A program made the position numbers and the translations under genes. 5,346 nt of DNA, from assembly GCA_934573945.1 (NCBI GenBank), contig CAKTMQ010000106.1, positions 1-5,346 of the forward strand, in the 5' to 3' direction. The stretch's first letter is position 1. Each line of letters opens with the position of its first letter. Positions 1-5,346 of this stretch are shown here, in pieces. This stretch comes from an uncultured Oscillospiraceae bacterium. Its GTDB lineage: Bacteria > Bacillota > Clostridia > Oscillospirales > Oscillospiraceae. The notes beneath the pieces were generated by a model. That model saw only the letters and a list, made by a program, of their open reading frames with translations, did no database searches and was not told the DNA's origin.

Positions 1-328
1 TGAGATGCCCCAAACTCTTTTGATTCCCGTTTGCCTTGTTTGTGGGCAGTTCCTTCCAACTGTTTTGCTCATCTCTTTATGTAATTTATTGTTCCTCGCC
101 TTTTCAAAATGTAATACTGCAAAACAAACTAATAGTATTAAATGTATTAGAAGAGTAGAAAATCAGACGATATTTTTTATTAATTTTACCTTTTCCAAAA
201 TTACAAAAACATAATAATACAATAGCATATAGAAATCCAGGTTTTTTCCGTTTCTTTCCTTGCTTTCTTCTTTTCTATTTGATACAATATAGAACATGAT
301 ATAGCGAACTTTTTTGTGAGGTGAGGTT
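1..328. other. AT-rich non-coding left flank
   Basis: No convincing gene is seen here. By hand count about 101 of 328 bases are G or C (31%), falling to about 23% over 121-300, in clear contrast to the GC-rich sequence that follows. Open frames exist on both strands but lack ribosome sites and protein-like composition. The stretch holds a 7-bp inverted repeat (TAATACT at 112-118, AGTATTA at 134-140), a pyrimidine-rich tract at 242-280 with only three purines, and the recombinase promoter at its right end. It may be the inner part of a mobile element or the regulatory region of the recombinase; the sequence does not decide between them. Confidence 0.7.
260..288 (+). promoter_or_regulatory. Extended -10 sigma-A promoter of the serine recombinase
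   Basis: The -10 box TACAAT (283-288) differs from consensus at one base and is preceded by the extended -10 TG at 280-281. A weak -35, TTGCTT (260-265), sits 17 nt upstream. Transcription would start near 295, giving a leader of about 33 nt before the ATG at 329. An alternative is TTGATA at 279-284 as -35 with a poor -10 near 300-305, which fits less well. The prediction is from motif matching only. Confidence 0.5.
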
Positions 329-2065
329 ATGGACATTCATGACATTCGGCAGCAACTGCGGACAAAGAGCCTATACGACATCCCCCTGCGGGTGACTTAC
401 TACGCCCGCGTGTCCTCCGAGTCTGACGAGCAGTTGAACTCGCTGGGCAACCAGATCCAATACTACGAGGACTTCATCCGCCGGAATGCCGCGTGGACGT
501 TTGTCCCCGGCTACATTGATGAGGGTCTGTCCGGCATCTCCACCAAGCGCCGCGAAAACTTCAACCGCATGATCGATGACGCTGCGGAGGATACCTTCGA
601 TCTTATCATCACCAAGGAGATCTCCCGTTTTGCCCGCAACACACTGGACTCCATTCAGTTCACACGGCAGCTTCTTGGCTGCGGCGTGGGCGTATTCTTC
701 CAGAATGATAACATCAACACCTTTGATGAGGACTCCGAGCTACGGCTGTCCATCATGTCCTCCATCGCCCAGGACGAGCTGCGCAAGCTCAGCAGCCGCG
801 TAAAATTCGGCCATCAGCAGGCCATCAAGAACAATGTGGTGCTGGGCAACAGCCGTATCTTCGGCTATCGCAAGGAGAACCGCCGCCTTGTCATTGACGA
901 GGAGCAGGCTCCCATGGTACGGGAGCTGTTTGAGCTGTACGCCACCGATCAATACTCCATGAAGCAGATCGAAGTGCTGTTCTGGGAGAAGGGCTACCGC
1001 AATCTCAACGGCAAGAAAATCGCCCACACTACCATGTCCAACATGATCTCCAACCCCAAATACAAGGGCTACTATGTGGGCAACAAGGTCAAGGTGGTGG
1101 ACATGTTCACCAAGAAGCAGAAGTTCCTGCCACCGGAGGAGTGGGTCATGTTCAAGGACGAGACAGGCGAGATCGTACCCGCCATCGTATCCGAGGAGCT
1201 GTGGGATCAGGCCAATACCATTCTCCGCCGCCGCAGCGACGACGTAAAAAACCGGCAAGGCGTCTGCAACCACGCCAATCTGCTGACTGGAAAGCTCTTC
1301 TGCACCTGCTGCGGCACCGCCTACTACCGTCGGGAATCTCAGGACAAGCAGGGGCATAAAAACAGCAAGTGGGTCTGCTCCAGCAAGATCAAAAACGGCG
1401 CGGACTCCTGCGATTCCTTCCCCCTCTACGAGGACGAGATCAAGCCCCTGCTGCTGGACGTGTTCCGCGACACGGAGGCCAGCGCAGAGGCCCTGATCGA
1501 AGAGTATGTGGAGATGTACCGCTCCCTGGATCGCGGCGGCAAGTTGGGCTCTCAGATCGCCGCACTGCATAAGAAATTGGCTACCGTGGAGCAGAAACGC
1601 ATGAAGCTGCTGACCTTCAATGCTCAGGGCAAGCTGGACGACTCGGACTTCCTTGCCATGAACAAGCAGTGCTCCGCGGAAGCAAAAGCGCTGCAAACCC
1701 AGTTGGACGAGCTGAGCGCCCAGCAGGAGTCCGCTGGGAATATGAAGCAGCAGCTTGACACCATTCGCACCGTTCTGCGCAATGCCCAGAAGGATGCCGC
1801 CAAAGGCGTCATCACCAAGGAGTTCGTGGCCCGCTATATCGATAAGATCTTCGTCACACCAGAGGAGGACGGTTCCCTCCGCCTGGACATCAAGATCTTC
1901 ACCGGTGAGAGCTGCGAAAAGCACCTGCAAAACCTGCGGCGTCAGGCAGCGGCGCAAACCGTTGTGCCGCAAGCGATTGCGGCGTTTTCCCCGGCTGATG
2001 ATTCCGAAGTTTCTACGGGTCACACGTTCAAGAAGATGATCGAGTCCTACGAGAAGAACCTGTAA
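329..2065 (+). CDS. Large serine recombinase (resolvase/integrase family)
   Basis: This is a site-specific DNA recombinase of the large serine class, which cuts and rejoins two attachment sites through a phosphoserine-DNA link, normally to integrate or excise a mobile element. The N-terminal resolvase domain (about residues 20-165) has the YARVSS motif with the likely nucleophile Ser29, and the ISRFARN motif with Arg100 and Arg103, the expected active-site arginines. A 'recombinase' DNA-binding domain follows at about 172-300. A zinc ribbon follows with Cys325, Cys328, Cys350 and Cys361, then a helical, probably coiled-coil stretch at about 405-490 and a C-terminal tail to 578. The length is within the usual 450-700 aa of the class, and no frameshift or lost catalytic residue is seen. 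An in-frame TGA at 317-319 makes ATG 329 the first possible ATG; GAGGTGAGG at 318-326 is the ribosome site. It is transcribed alone, with its own promoter and terminator. Whether it serves an integrative element, a small transposon or an inversion switch is not shown; no partner genes are visible. Confidence 0.95.
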   Translation: MDIHDIRQQLRTKSLYDIPLRVTYYARVSSESDEQLNSLGNQIQYYEDFIRRNAAWTFVPGYIDEGLSGISTKRRENFNRMIDDAAEDTFDLIITKEISRFARNTLDSIQFTRQLLGCGVGVFFQNDNINTFDEDSELRLSIMSSIAQDELRKLSSRVKFGHQQAIKNNVVLGNSRIFGYRKENRRLVIDEEQAPMVRELFELYATDQYSMKQIEVLFWEKGYRNLNGKKIAHTTMSNMISNPKYKGYYVGNKVKVVDMFTKKQKFLPPEEWVMFKDETGEIVPAIVSEELWDQANTILRRRSDDVKNRQGVCNHANLLTGKLFCTCCGTAYYRRESQDKQGHKNSKWVCSSKIKNGADSCDSFPLYEDEIKPLLLDVFRDTEASAEALIEEYVEMYRSLDRGGKLGSQIAALHKKLATVEQKRMKLLTFNAQGKLDDSDFLAMNKQCSAEAKALQTQLDELSAQQESAGNMKQQLDTIRTVLRNAQKDAAKGVITKEFVARYIDKIFVTPEEDGSLRLDIKIFTGESCEKHLQNLRRQAAAQTVVPQAIAAFSPADDSEVSTGHTFKKMIESYEKNL

Positions 2066-2100
2066 ATTCTCCGGAGTTTATCCAGATCTTTTCTCTCCAG

Positions 2101-2132
2101 AAAAAGAGCAGCCGTATGGCTGCTCTTTTTTT
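2101..2132 (+). terminator. Intrinsic terminator of the recombinase gene
   Basis: A perfect 13-bp stem (AAAAAGAGCAGCC at 2101-2113 with GGCTGCTCTTTTT at 2118-2130) closes on a GTAT loop and ends in a run of seven T's (2126-2132). It lies 36 nt past the recombinase stop. The A-run on the left arm means it could also act on transcripts from the right, though no minus-strand gene is seen there. Confidence 0.9.
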
Positions 2133-2288
2133 GAGACTGTCGAAACAGGGCTGCGCCTTTTTGGCAAAACAGGATTCGTTCCGAACCGCGCTTGTTCTGC
2201 CGATGATGCAGGAAAATCAAGATAGATGCTGCGCGGGAAGCGATCCGAGCGCTACCTGCGGCAGATGAAGAGAGGTGAGCGCGTGGCC

Positions 2289-2339
2289 GCGGTCAAAATT
2301 TCGGCGGCTCAAACGCCGCCGAAAAATTTTGGGATCCGC
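2289..2339. repeat. Long imperfect stem-loop
   Basis: AAAATTTCGGCGGC (2295-2308) pairs with GCCGCCGAAAAATTTT (2315-2330) across a six-base loop (2309-2314), with two extra A's bulged on the right arm. The pairing can be extended outward with GCGG (2289-2292) against CCGC (2336-2339). No T-run follows, so it does not look like an intrinsic terminator. It resembles the palindromic cores of REP-like intergenic elements, but identity with a known family is not claimed. Confidence 0.7.
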
Positions 2340-2355
2340 AGCAGGATAGAGCCGC

Positions 2356-2397
2356 ATGGATGCTGCGGCGGCATAGCCGCCAAGATCGGGATTAAAA
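2356..2397. repeat. 42-bp direct repeat, copy 1, with hairpin
   Basis: This copy matches 2419-2460 at 38 of 42 positions, at an offset of 63 bp; the differences are at 2365, 2366, 2390 and 2392. Its core is a perfect 6-bp hairpin, GGCGGC (2367-2372) and GCCGCC (2376-2381), with an ATA loop, followed by AAGATCGG. Function is unknown. Confidence 0.85.
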
Positions 2398-2418
2398 GAT
2401 GGTGCGGTGCAAATCCTG

Positions 2419-2460
2419 ATGGATGCTATGGCGGCATAGCCGCCAAGATCGGCACTAAAA
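2419..2460. repeat. 42-bp direct repeat, copy 2, with two alternative hairpins
   Basis: This is the second copy of the 2356-2397 repeat, keeping the GGCGGC-ATA-GCCGCC hairpin at 2430-2444. The two changed bases near its left side also create a competing stem, GCTATG (2425-2430) with CATAGC (2435-2440), that copy 1 cannot form cleanly. Its right end overlaps the next hairpin at 2458. Confidence 0.85.
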
Positions 2461-2480
2461 ATATGCCACTGGCATATTTT
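2458..2480 (+). repeat. AT-rich 10-bp hairpin, terminator-like
   Basis: AAAATATGCC (2458-2467) pairs perfectly with GGCATATTTT (2471-2480) across an ACT loop, and CTT follows. It has the outline of a weak intrinsic terminator, but the stem is AT-rich and the T-run is short and mostly inside the stem. It may end stray transcription ahead of the downstream promoter, or simply be part of the repeat element. Confidence 0.55.
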
Positions 2481-2520
2481 CTTAACGCGCCGACACCGGC
2501 ATATTTCTTAACACGCTGAC
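2471..2520. repeat. Degenerate tandem pair of 24-bp repeats
   Basis: The unit at 2471-2494 (GGCATATTTTCTTAACGCGC, then CGAC) recurs at 2498-2520 as GGCATATTTCTTAACACGC, then TGAC, one T shorter and with two substitutions. A shorter echo, ACACGCTGA, appears at 2576-2584 inside the spacer of the downstream promoter. Confidence 0.7.
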
Positions 2521-2535
2521 GCAAGATCTGAATTT

Positions 2536-2557
2536 TTTGCCGCCTGCCGGCGGCAAA
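2536..2557. repeat. 9-bp inverted repeat upstream of the operon promoter
   Basis: TTTGCCGCC (2536-2544) pairs perfectly with GGCGGCAAA (2549-2557) across a TGCC loop. The centre lies about 27 nt upstream of the -35 box at 2573. It could be an operator-like palindrome, a terminator remnant (a T-run lies at 2569-2574, too far from the stem for a classical terminator), or part of the repeat cluster. Confidence 0.6.
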
Positions 2558-2572
2558 CTCTGCGAGGCTTTT

Positions 2573-2602
2573 TTGACACGCTGAGAAAAAGTGTGGTATA
2601 CT
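2573..2602 (+). promoter_or_regulatory. Strong extended -10 sigma-A promoter of the DUF5662-DUF3784 operon
   Basis: A perfect -35, TTGACA (2573-2578), is followed after 18 nt by TATACT (2597-2602), with an extended -10 TG at 2594-2595. Transcription should start near 2608-2610, right at the ribosome site, so the leader is only about 15-17 nt. This leaves no room for a riboswitch or attenuator, so any control must act at initiation. Confidence 0.85.
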
Positions 2603-2609
2603 GTTGGGT

Positions 2610-2617
2610 AAAGGAGG
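2610..2617 (+). promoter_or_regulatory. Ribosome binding site that fixes the DUF5662 start
   Basis: AAAGGAGG lies 7 nt before ATG 2625. An in-frame TTG at 2604 would overlap the region between the -10 box and this site and lie upstream of the expected transcript start, so it cannot be the start codon. Confidence 0.85.
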
Positions 2618-2624
2618 CGGCGCC

Positions 2625-3185
2625 ATGCATCTGTACGACCACCTACATACCATCAACACCCATCGCCGCTGGGTACGGCACTACTGCCTGAAGCTGGGAC
2701 TGGTGTGGCAGGGTCTGACCCACGACCTGAGCAAATACAGTCCCGTGGAATTCTGGCGGGGCGTCAAGTATTTTCAGGGCTACCGCAGTCCCAACGACGC
2801 CGAGCGCATCGCCAACGGCGTGAGCCTGTCGTGGCTGCACCACAAGGGGCGCAACCGCCACCACTTCGAATATTGGATCGACTACTGTCTGCGTCCCGAC
2901 GGCAGCGTATATATCGGCGGATGCAAGATGCCGAAAAAATATGTGGCGGAGATGTTCTGTGACCGCATCGCCGCCTGCCGGGTCTATCAGAAGGAGAAGT
3001 ACACAGACGCGTCCCCCTGGGAGTACTACCAGCGCAGCAAGGATCTCCGGCACACCGATGCCAGCCGCTTTATGCACGCGGACACGGCGGCTCTGCTGGA
3101 TCGGTGGCTGCTGCTGCTGAAGGAGCAGGGCGAGGACGCTGCCTTTGCCCGGATCCGGGAGGAGCTGAAGGATTCCGCGTATTAA
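2625..3185 (+). CDS. DUF5662 family protein (function unknown)
   Basis: This is a 186-residue soluble protein that I recognise by its pattern as DUF5662, a family of unknown function found mainly in Firmicutes. It is rich in His, Tyr and Trp. Recognisable blocks are HDLSKYSP (residues 33-40), LHHKGRNRHHFEYW (71-84), FCDR (111-114), HTDASRF (143-149) and His151. The paired His and Asp residues would suit a metal-binding or HD-like active site, but that is inference only. No signal peptide or membrane segment is seen, so it is probably cytoplasmic. The start is ATG 2625, 7 nt after AAAGGAGG. It is the first gene of an operon and is followed after 18 nt by a small DUF3784 membrane protein. Transcription comes from the strong promoter at 2573-2602. 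Length looks complete and nothing suggests damage. The family call is from memory of the motifs, not a search. Confidence 0.85.
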   Translation: MHLYDHLHTINTHRRWVRHYCLKLGLVWQGLTHDLSKYSPVEFWRGVKYFQGYRSPNDAERIANGVSLSWLHHKGRNRHHFEYWIDYCLRPDGSVYIGGCKMPKKYVAEMFCDRIAACRVYQKEKYTDASPWEYYQRSKDLRHTDASRFMHADTAALLDRWLLLLKEQGEDAAFARIREELKDSAY

Positions 3186-3203
3186 GAAAACAGGAGGTTC
3201 ACT

Positions 3204-3518
3204 ATGCTGCTGGTACTGCATCTTTTCATCACGGCGATATTCGTCCTGCTGGGCATCCTCTTCGCCCACGGCAAGGGGATGGAGCTGATCGCCGGCTACA
3301 ACACAGCCTCTCCCGAGGAAAAAGCCAAATACGATACCCAAAAACTCTGTAGGATCATGTCCCGCTTCATGTTTGTATTGGCCGGATGCTGGCTGGTGAT
3401 CGCGGCCAGTGAAGTATTCCAGGCGATGCTTCTGCTGTGGATCGGCCTTGCTCTGTTCATGACAGCTATCATCGTGGGGATCATCTGCCTGAACACCGGC
3501 AGTCGGTGCAGAAAATGA
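3204..3518 (+). CDS. DUF3784 family small membrane protein
   Basis: This is a 104-residue integral membrane protein of unknown role. A hydrophobic segment at residues 2-21 is followed by a soluble loop carrying the hallmark GKGMELIAGYNTASPEEKAK (23-42), then YD. Two more hydrophobic segments lie at about 53-69 and 72-96, and the tail is short and basic. This arrangement (one membrane segment, GYNT loop, two membrane segments) is the DUF3784 pattern. The start ATG has AGGAGG (3192-3197) 6 nt upstream. It lies 18 nt after the DUF5662 gene with no terminator between, so the two are co-transcribed, and the strong hairpin at 3532 ends the operon. The GYNT-containing loop is the family's most conserved part, but no activity is established for it to my knowledge. 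Confidence 0.85.
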   Translation: MLLVLHLFITAIFVLLGILFAHGKGMELIAGYNTASPEEKAKYDTQKLCRIMSRFMFVLAGCWLVIAASEVFQAMLLLWIGLALFMTAIIVGIICLNTGSRCRK

Positions 3519-3531
3519 GCTTCAACGCCAT

Positions 3532-3582
3532 AAGAGACCTGCCTGTGAGTTTTCTCACAGGCAGGTCTCTTTGTGTCTTTTT
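3532..3582 (+). terminator. Strong intrinsic terminator between convergent genes
   Basis: A perfect 18-bp stem (3532-3549 with 3554-3571) around a TTTT loop is followed on the plus strand by TTGTGTCTTTTT. It ends the DUF5662-DUF3784 operon 13 nt after its stop. The T-rich tail overlaps the glgP stop codon on the other strand. Read from glgP, the stem comes 9 nt after the stop but is followed by few U's, so termination in that direction is less certain; it could still protect the glgP mRNA 3' end. Confidence 0.93.
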
Positions 3583-5346
3583 ACTTCTTATAGGGCACGT
3601 GCCAGATGGTGTCGGCGTAATCGGCAATGGAACGATCCGCGGCGAAAATACCGCTGCGGGCAATATTGATGAGGCTCTTGCGGTTCCAGCCGACGACGTC
3701 GCCATAGGCGCGCACCATGCGCTGCTCCGCCTCGGCGTAGGCAGGCAGGTCGGCCAGCAGCATATACTGATCCGCCGGGCAGTCGCCGCCGAACAGCAGC
3801 CGCTGCCACAGATCCTCATAGCTGACGCCGTCGGAGAAGCCGGTTTTGAGCTGATCCACCACGCGGCGCAGCATGGGATCCCGGTCATACAGCAGATGGG
3901 GATCGTAGCTGTGCTGCAGGTGCGCCACCTCATTGGCACGGAGGCCGAAGAGGAACATATTCTCGTCGCCCAGTACCTGATGCATCTCCACGTTGGCACC
4001 GTCCAGCGTGCCCACCGTCAGGGCGCCGTTCATCATGAATTTCATGTTGCCGGTGCCGCTGGCCTCCTTGCCGGCGGTGGAGATCTGCTGGCTCACCTCG
4101 CTGGCGGGCATCAGCATCTCCGCCATGGACACACGGTAATTCTCCAGGAACACCACCTGCAGCCGATCCTTGCAGACAGGATCGTTATTGATCTGATCGG
4201 CCAGAGAGTTGATGAGGTGGATGATCCGCTTGGCCACCGCGTAGCCGGGCGCGGCCTTGGCGCCGAACAGGAAGGTGTGGGGCGTGAAAGCCATCTGGGG
4301 ATCGTCACGCAGCTGCTGGTAGAGGTAGATGATGTGCAGCGCGTTCATCAGCTGGCGCTTGTACTCGTGGAGCCGCTTCACCTGTACATCGAAGATGGCG
4401 TCGGTGTTCAGCACCACGCCCTGCTGCCGGTACGCCCACTTGGCGAAGGCCTCCTTGTTGGCCTTTTTGATCTGGCCGATCCGCAGCAGCACCTCGCTGT
4501 CGTCGGCGTAGCGCTCCAGCCCCTGCATCTGTCCGGCATGGGTCAGATAGCCCTCGCCTACGGTATCCTTCAGCAGCGCGTCAAGGCCGGCGTTGATCTG
4601 GCCGATCCAGCGGCGGTGATCCACGCCGTTGGTGACGTTTTTGAACTTCTCCGGCTCCATGGCGCACTGGTCGCGGAATACGTCATTGCGGAGAATATCC
4701 GAGTGCAGCGCGCTGACACCGTTGACCGCCATGCCGCCGGCGATGCACAGGTTGGCCATGCGCACGGCGCCGTCCCAGATGACGGCCATGCGGCTGACCT
4801 TCTCCCGGTCACCGTGGTAGTAGTCCTCGATCTTCTCCTGATAGCGGCGGGCGATCTCCGTGAGGATCTGCCAGACACGGGGCAGCAGCGTCTCAAACAG
4901 CTGCTGCGGCCAGACCTCCAGTGCCTCAGCCAGCACGGTGTGGTTGGTGTAGGCCACCGAGTGGGTGGTGATCTCCCACGCCTCGTCCCAGCCCAGACCG
5001 GCATCGTCGATCAGGATCCGCATCAGCTCCGGGATCACCAGCGCCGGATGGGTGTCATTGATCTGGATGACGTTCTTCTCATGGAAGTTCTTCAGCGTAC
5101 CGTACTGCTGGATATGCTGGCGGGTGATGGACTGCACCGTGGCGGACACGAAGAAATACTGCTGCTTCAGGCGCAGGGATTTGCCCTCGTAGTGGTTGTC
5201 CTCCGGATACAGCACCTTGGAGATCACGTCCGCCATGGCGCGCTCCTCACCGGAGCGGAGGTACTGTCCCTGCGAGAACAGCTTCATGTCGATGGGCTTG
5301 GGGGACTTGGCGTCCCACAGGCGCAGTGTGTTGACGTGGTCGGTGT
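3581..5346 (-). CDS. glgP: Glycogen/alpha-glucan phosphorylase, 5' part beyond window
   Basis: This enzyme (family GT35) uses phosphate to remove glucose from the ends of glycogen or other alpha-1,4-glucans as glucose-1-phosphate, with pyridoxal phosphate as cofactor, in the cytoplasm. The 587 visible residues match the family from just before the NTLRLW block to the C-terminus; about 235 N-terminal residues, by rabbit muscle enzyme numbering, lie off the right edge. Key positions by my alignment to that enzyme are as follows. The Asp283/Asn284 loop is at 5195-5200, His377 in AYTNHTVLAEALE is at 4940-4942, and Lys568/Arg569 in VKRLHEYK are at 4373-4378. The cofactor Lys680 in EASGTGNMKF is at 4040-4042, and GTLDGANVEM follows. 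All are kept, so the protein should be active. The frame is open past the ATG at 5285-5287, which is an internal Met and not the start. The TAA stop (3581-3583) converges with the upstream operon. Other glg genes are not in view. A maltodextrin phosphorylase role cannot be excluded without the N-terminus. Confidence 0.97.
   Translation of the reverse strand, partial: TDHVNTLRLWDAKSPKPIDMKLFSQGQYLRSGEERAMADVISKVLYPEDNHYEGKSLRLKQQYFFVSATVQSITRQHIQQYGTLKNFHEKNVIQINDTHPALVIPELMRILIDDAGLGWDEAWEITTHSVAYTNHTVLAEALEVWPQQLFETLLPRVWQILTEIARRYQEKIEDYYHGDREKVSRMAVIWDGAVRMANLCIAGGMAVNGVSALHSDILRNDVFRDQCAMEPEKFKNVTNGVDHRRWIGQINAGLDALLKDTVGEGYLTHAGQMQGLERYADDSEVLLRIGQIKKANKEAFAKWAYRQQGVVLNTDAIFDVQVKRLHEYKRQLMNALHIIYLYQQLRDDPQMAFTPHTFLFGAKAAPGYAVAKRIIHLINSLADQINNDPVCKDRLQVVFLENYRVSMAEMLMPASEVSQQISTAGKEASGTGNMKFMMNGALTVGTLDGANVEMHQVLGDENMFLFGLRANEVAHLQHSYDPHLLYDRDPMLRRVVDQLKTGFSDGVSYEDLWQRLLFGGDCPADQYMLLADLPAYAEAEQRMVRAYGDVVGWNRKSLINIARSGIFAADRSIADYADTIWHVPYKK

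Larger units (their letters stand above)
2133..2572. other. Gene-free spacer rich in hairpins and repeats
   Basis: These 440 bases separate the recombinase terminator from the next promoter and hold no convincing gene. An open frame from ATG 2226 to 2519 would give 97 residues, but its only upstream AGGA is 12 nt from the ATG. Its sequence is dictated by the DNA repeats, with a 21-residue period around GGIAAKIG. The stretch contains at least four inverted repeats and two sets of direct repeats, listed separately. It is more likely a structured intergenic element, or the debris of one, than a coding region. Confidence 0.6.

Noticed and set aside
1..72. Minus-strand open frame starting at ATG 70-72 and running off the left edge (24 codons, beginning MSKTVGRN)
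   Set aside because: It is too short to judge, AAAGAG abuts the ATG with no spacing and no clear promoter precedes it. It could be the start of a divergent gene, but that needs sequence to the left.
5..214. 69-codon plus-strand open frame in the AT-rich flank
   Set aside because: It sits at the window edge with no ribosome site, and its low-complexity hydrophobic and Asn/Thr/Lys-rich translation follows base composition. I recognise no family motif.
740..2023. 427-codon open frame antisense to the recombinase
   Set aside because: It is a shadow produced by GC-rich codon use. The plus-strand frame has full recombinase motifs and a ribosome site, while the antisense product shows no recognisable domain.
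2356..2460. CRISPR array or tandem regulatory RNA pair
   Set aside because: Only two copies exist with a 21-bp gap, they differ at four positions, no cas gene is present, and 42-bp repeats with such a short gap do not fit a CRISPR layout.
2066..2572. Attachment-site (attL/attR) pair flanking the recombinase
   Set aside because: No convincing direct repeat shared between 1-328 and 2066-2572 was found by eye. Serine recombinase cores can be as short as 2 bp, so an att site may exist but cannot be called.
2604..2624. TTG at 2604 as the DUF5662 start
   Set aside because: It lies between the -10 box and the ribosome site, at or before the predicted transcript start; ATG 2625 has ideal spacing from AAAGGAGG.
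5285..5287. ATG at 5285-5287 as the glgP start
   Set aside because: The frame stays open to the window edge and upstream codons spell the conserved NTLRLW region of glycogen phosphorylases, so this Met is internal.

Overview
The window looks like chromosome from a GC-rich Firmicute of the class Clostridia, most likely a gut Oscillospirales-type bacterium. The clues are strong AGGAGG ribosome sites, DUF5662 and DUF3784 genes (families I associate mainly with Firmicutes), a Clostridia-style large serine recombinase and GC-rich codon use. The genus cannot be fixed from sequence reading alone.

Layout. (1) Positions 1-328 are AT-rich (about 31% GC by hand count, near 23% over 121-300) with no convincing gene. 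They carry an extended -10 promoter just before the next gene. (2) 329-2065 (+) is an apparently intact 578-residue large serine recombinase, closed by an intrinsic terminator at 2101-2132. (3) 2133-2572 is a GC-rich, gene-free spacer packed with hairpins and short repeats. It holds a 51-nt imperfect stem-loop, two 42-bp near-identical repeats 63 bp apart, each with a GGCGGC/GCCGCC hairpin, a degenerate 24-bp tandem pair and a further 9-bp inverted repeat. (4) 2573-3582 is a compact two-gene operon. A strong extended -10 promoter gives an almost leaderless transcript encoding a DUF5662 protein (186 aa) and a small DUF3784 membrane protein (104 aa), and ends at a strong 18-bp-stem terminator. 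(5) 3581-5346 (-) is the C-terminal three quarters of a glycogen/alpha-glucan phosphorylase (GlgP, GT35). It converges on the operon, and its 5' end lies beyond the right edge.

How the parts relate. The recombinase is the only mobility gene seen and probably marks the edge or core of an integrated element whose remainder would lie to the left. The AT-rich left flank against GC-rich sequence on the right fits this, but no attachment site could be identified. The DUF operon and glgP look like resident chromosomal genes; nothing in the sequence ties their functions together. The least explained part is the structured repeat spacer at 2133-2572, which may be a dispersed REP-like or RNA-level element. 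No CRISPR array, tRNA, rRNA or recognised defence system was seen.
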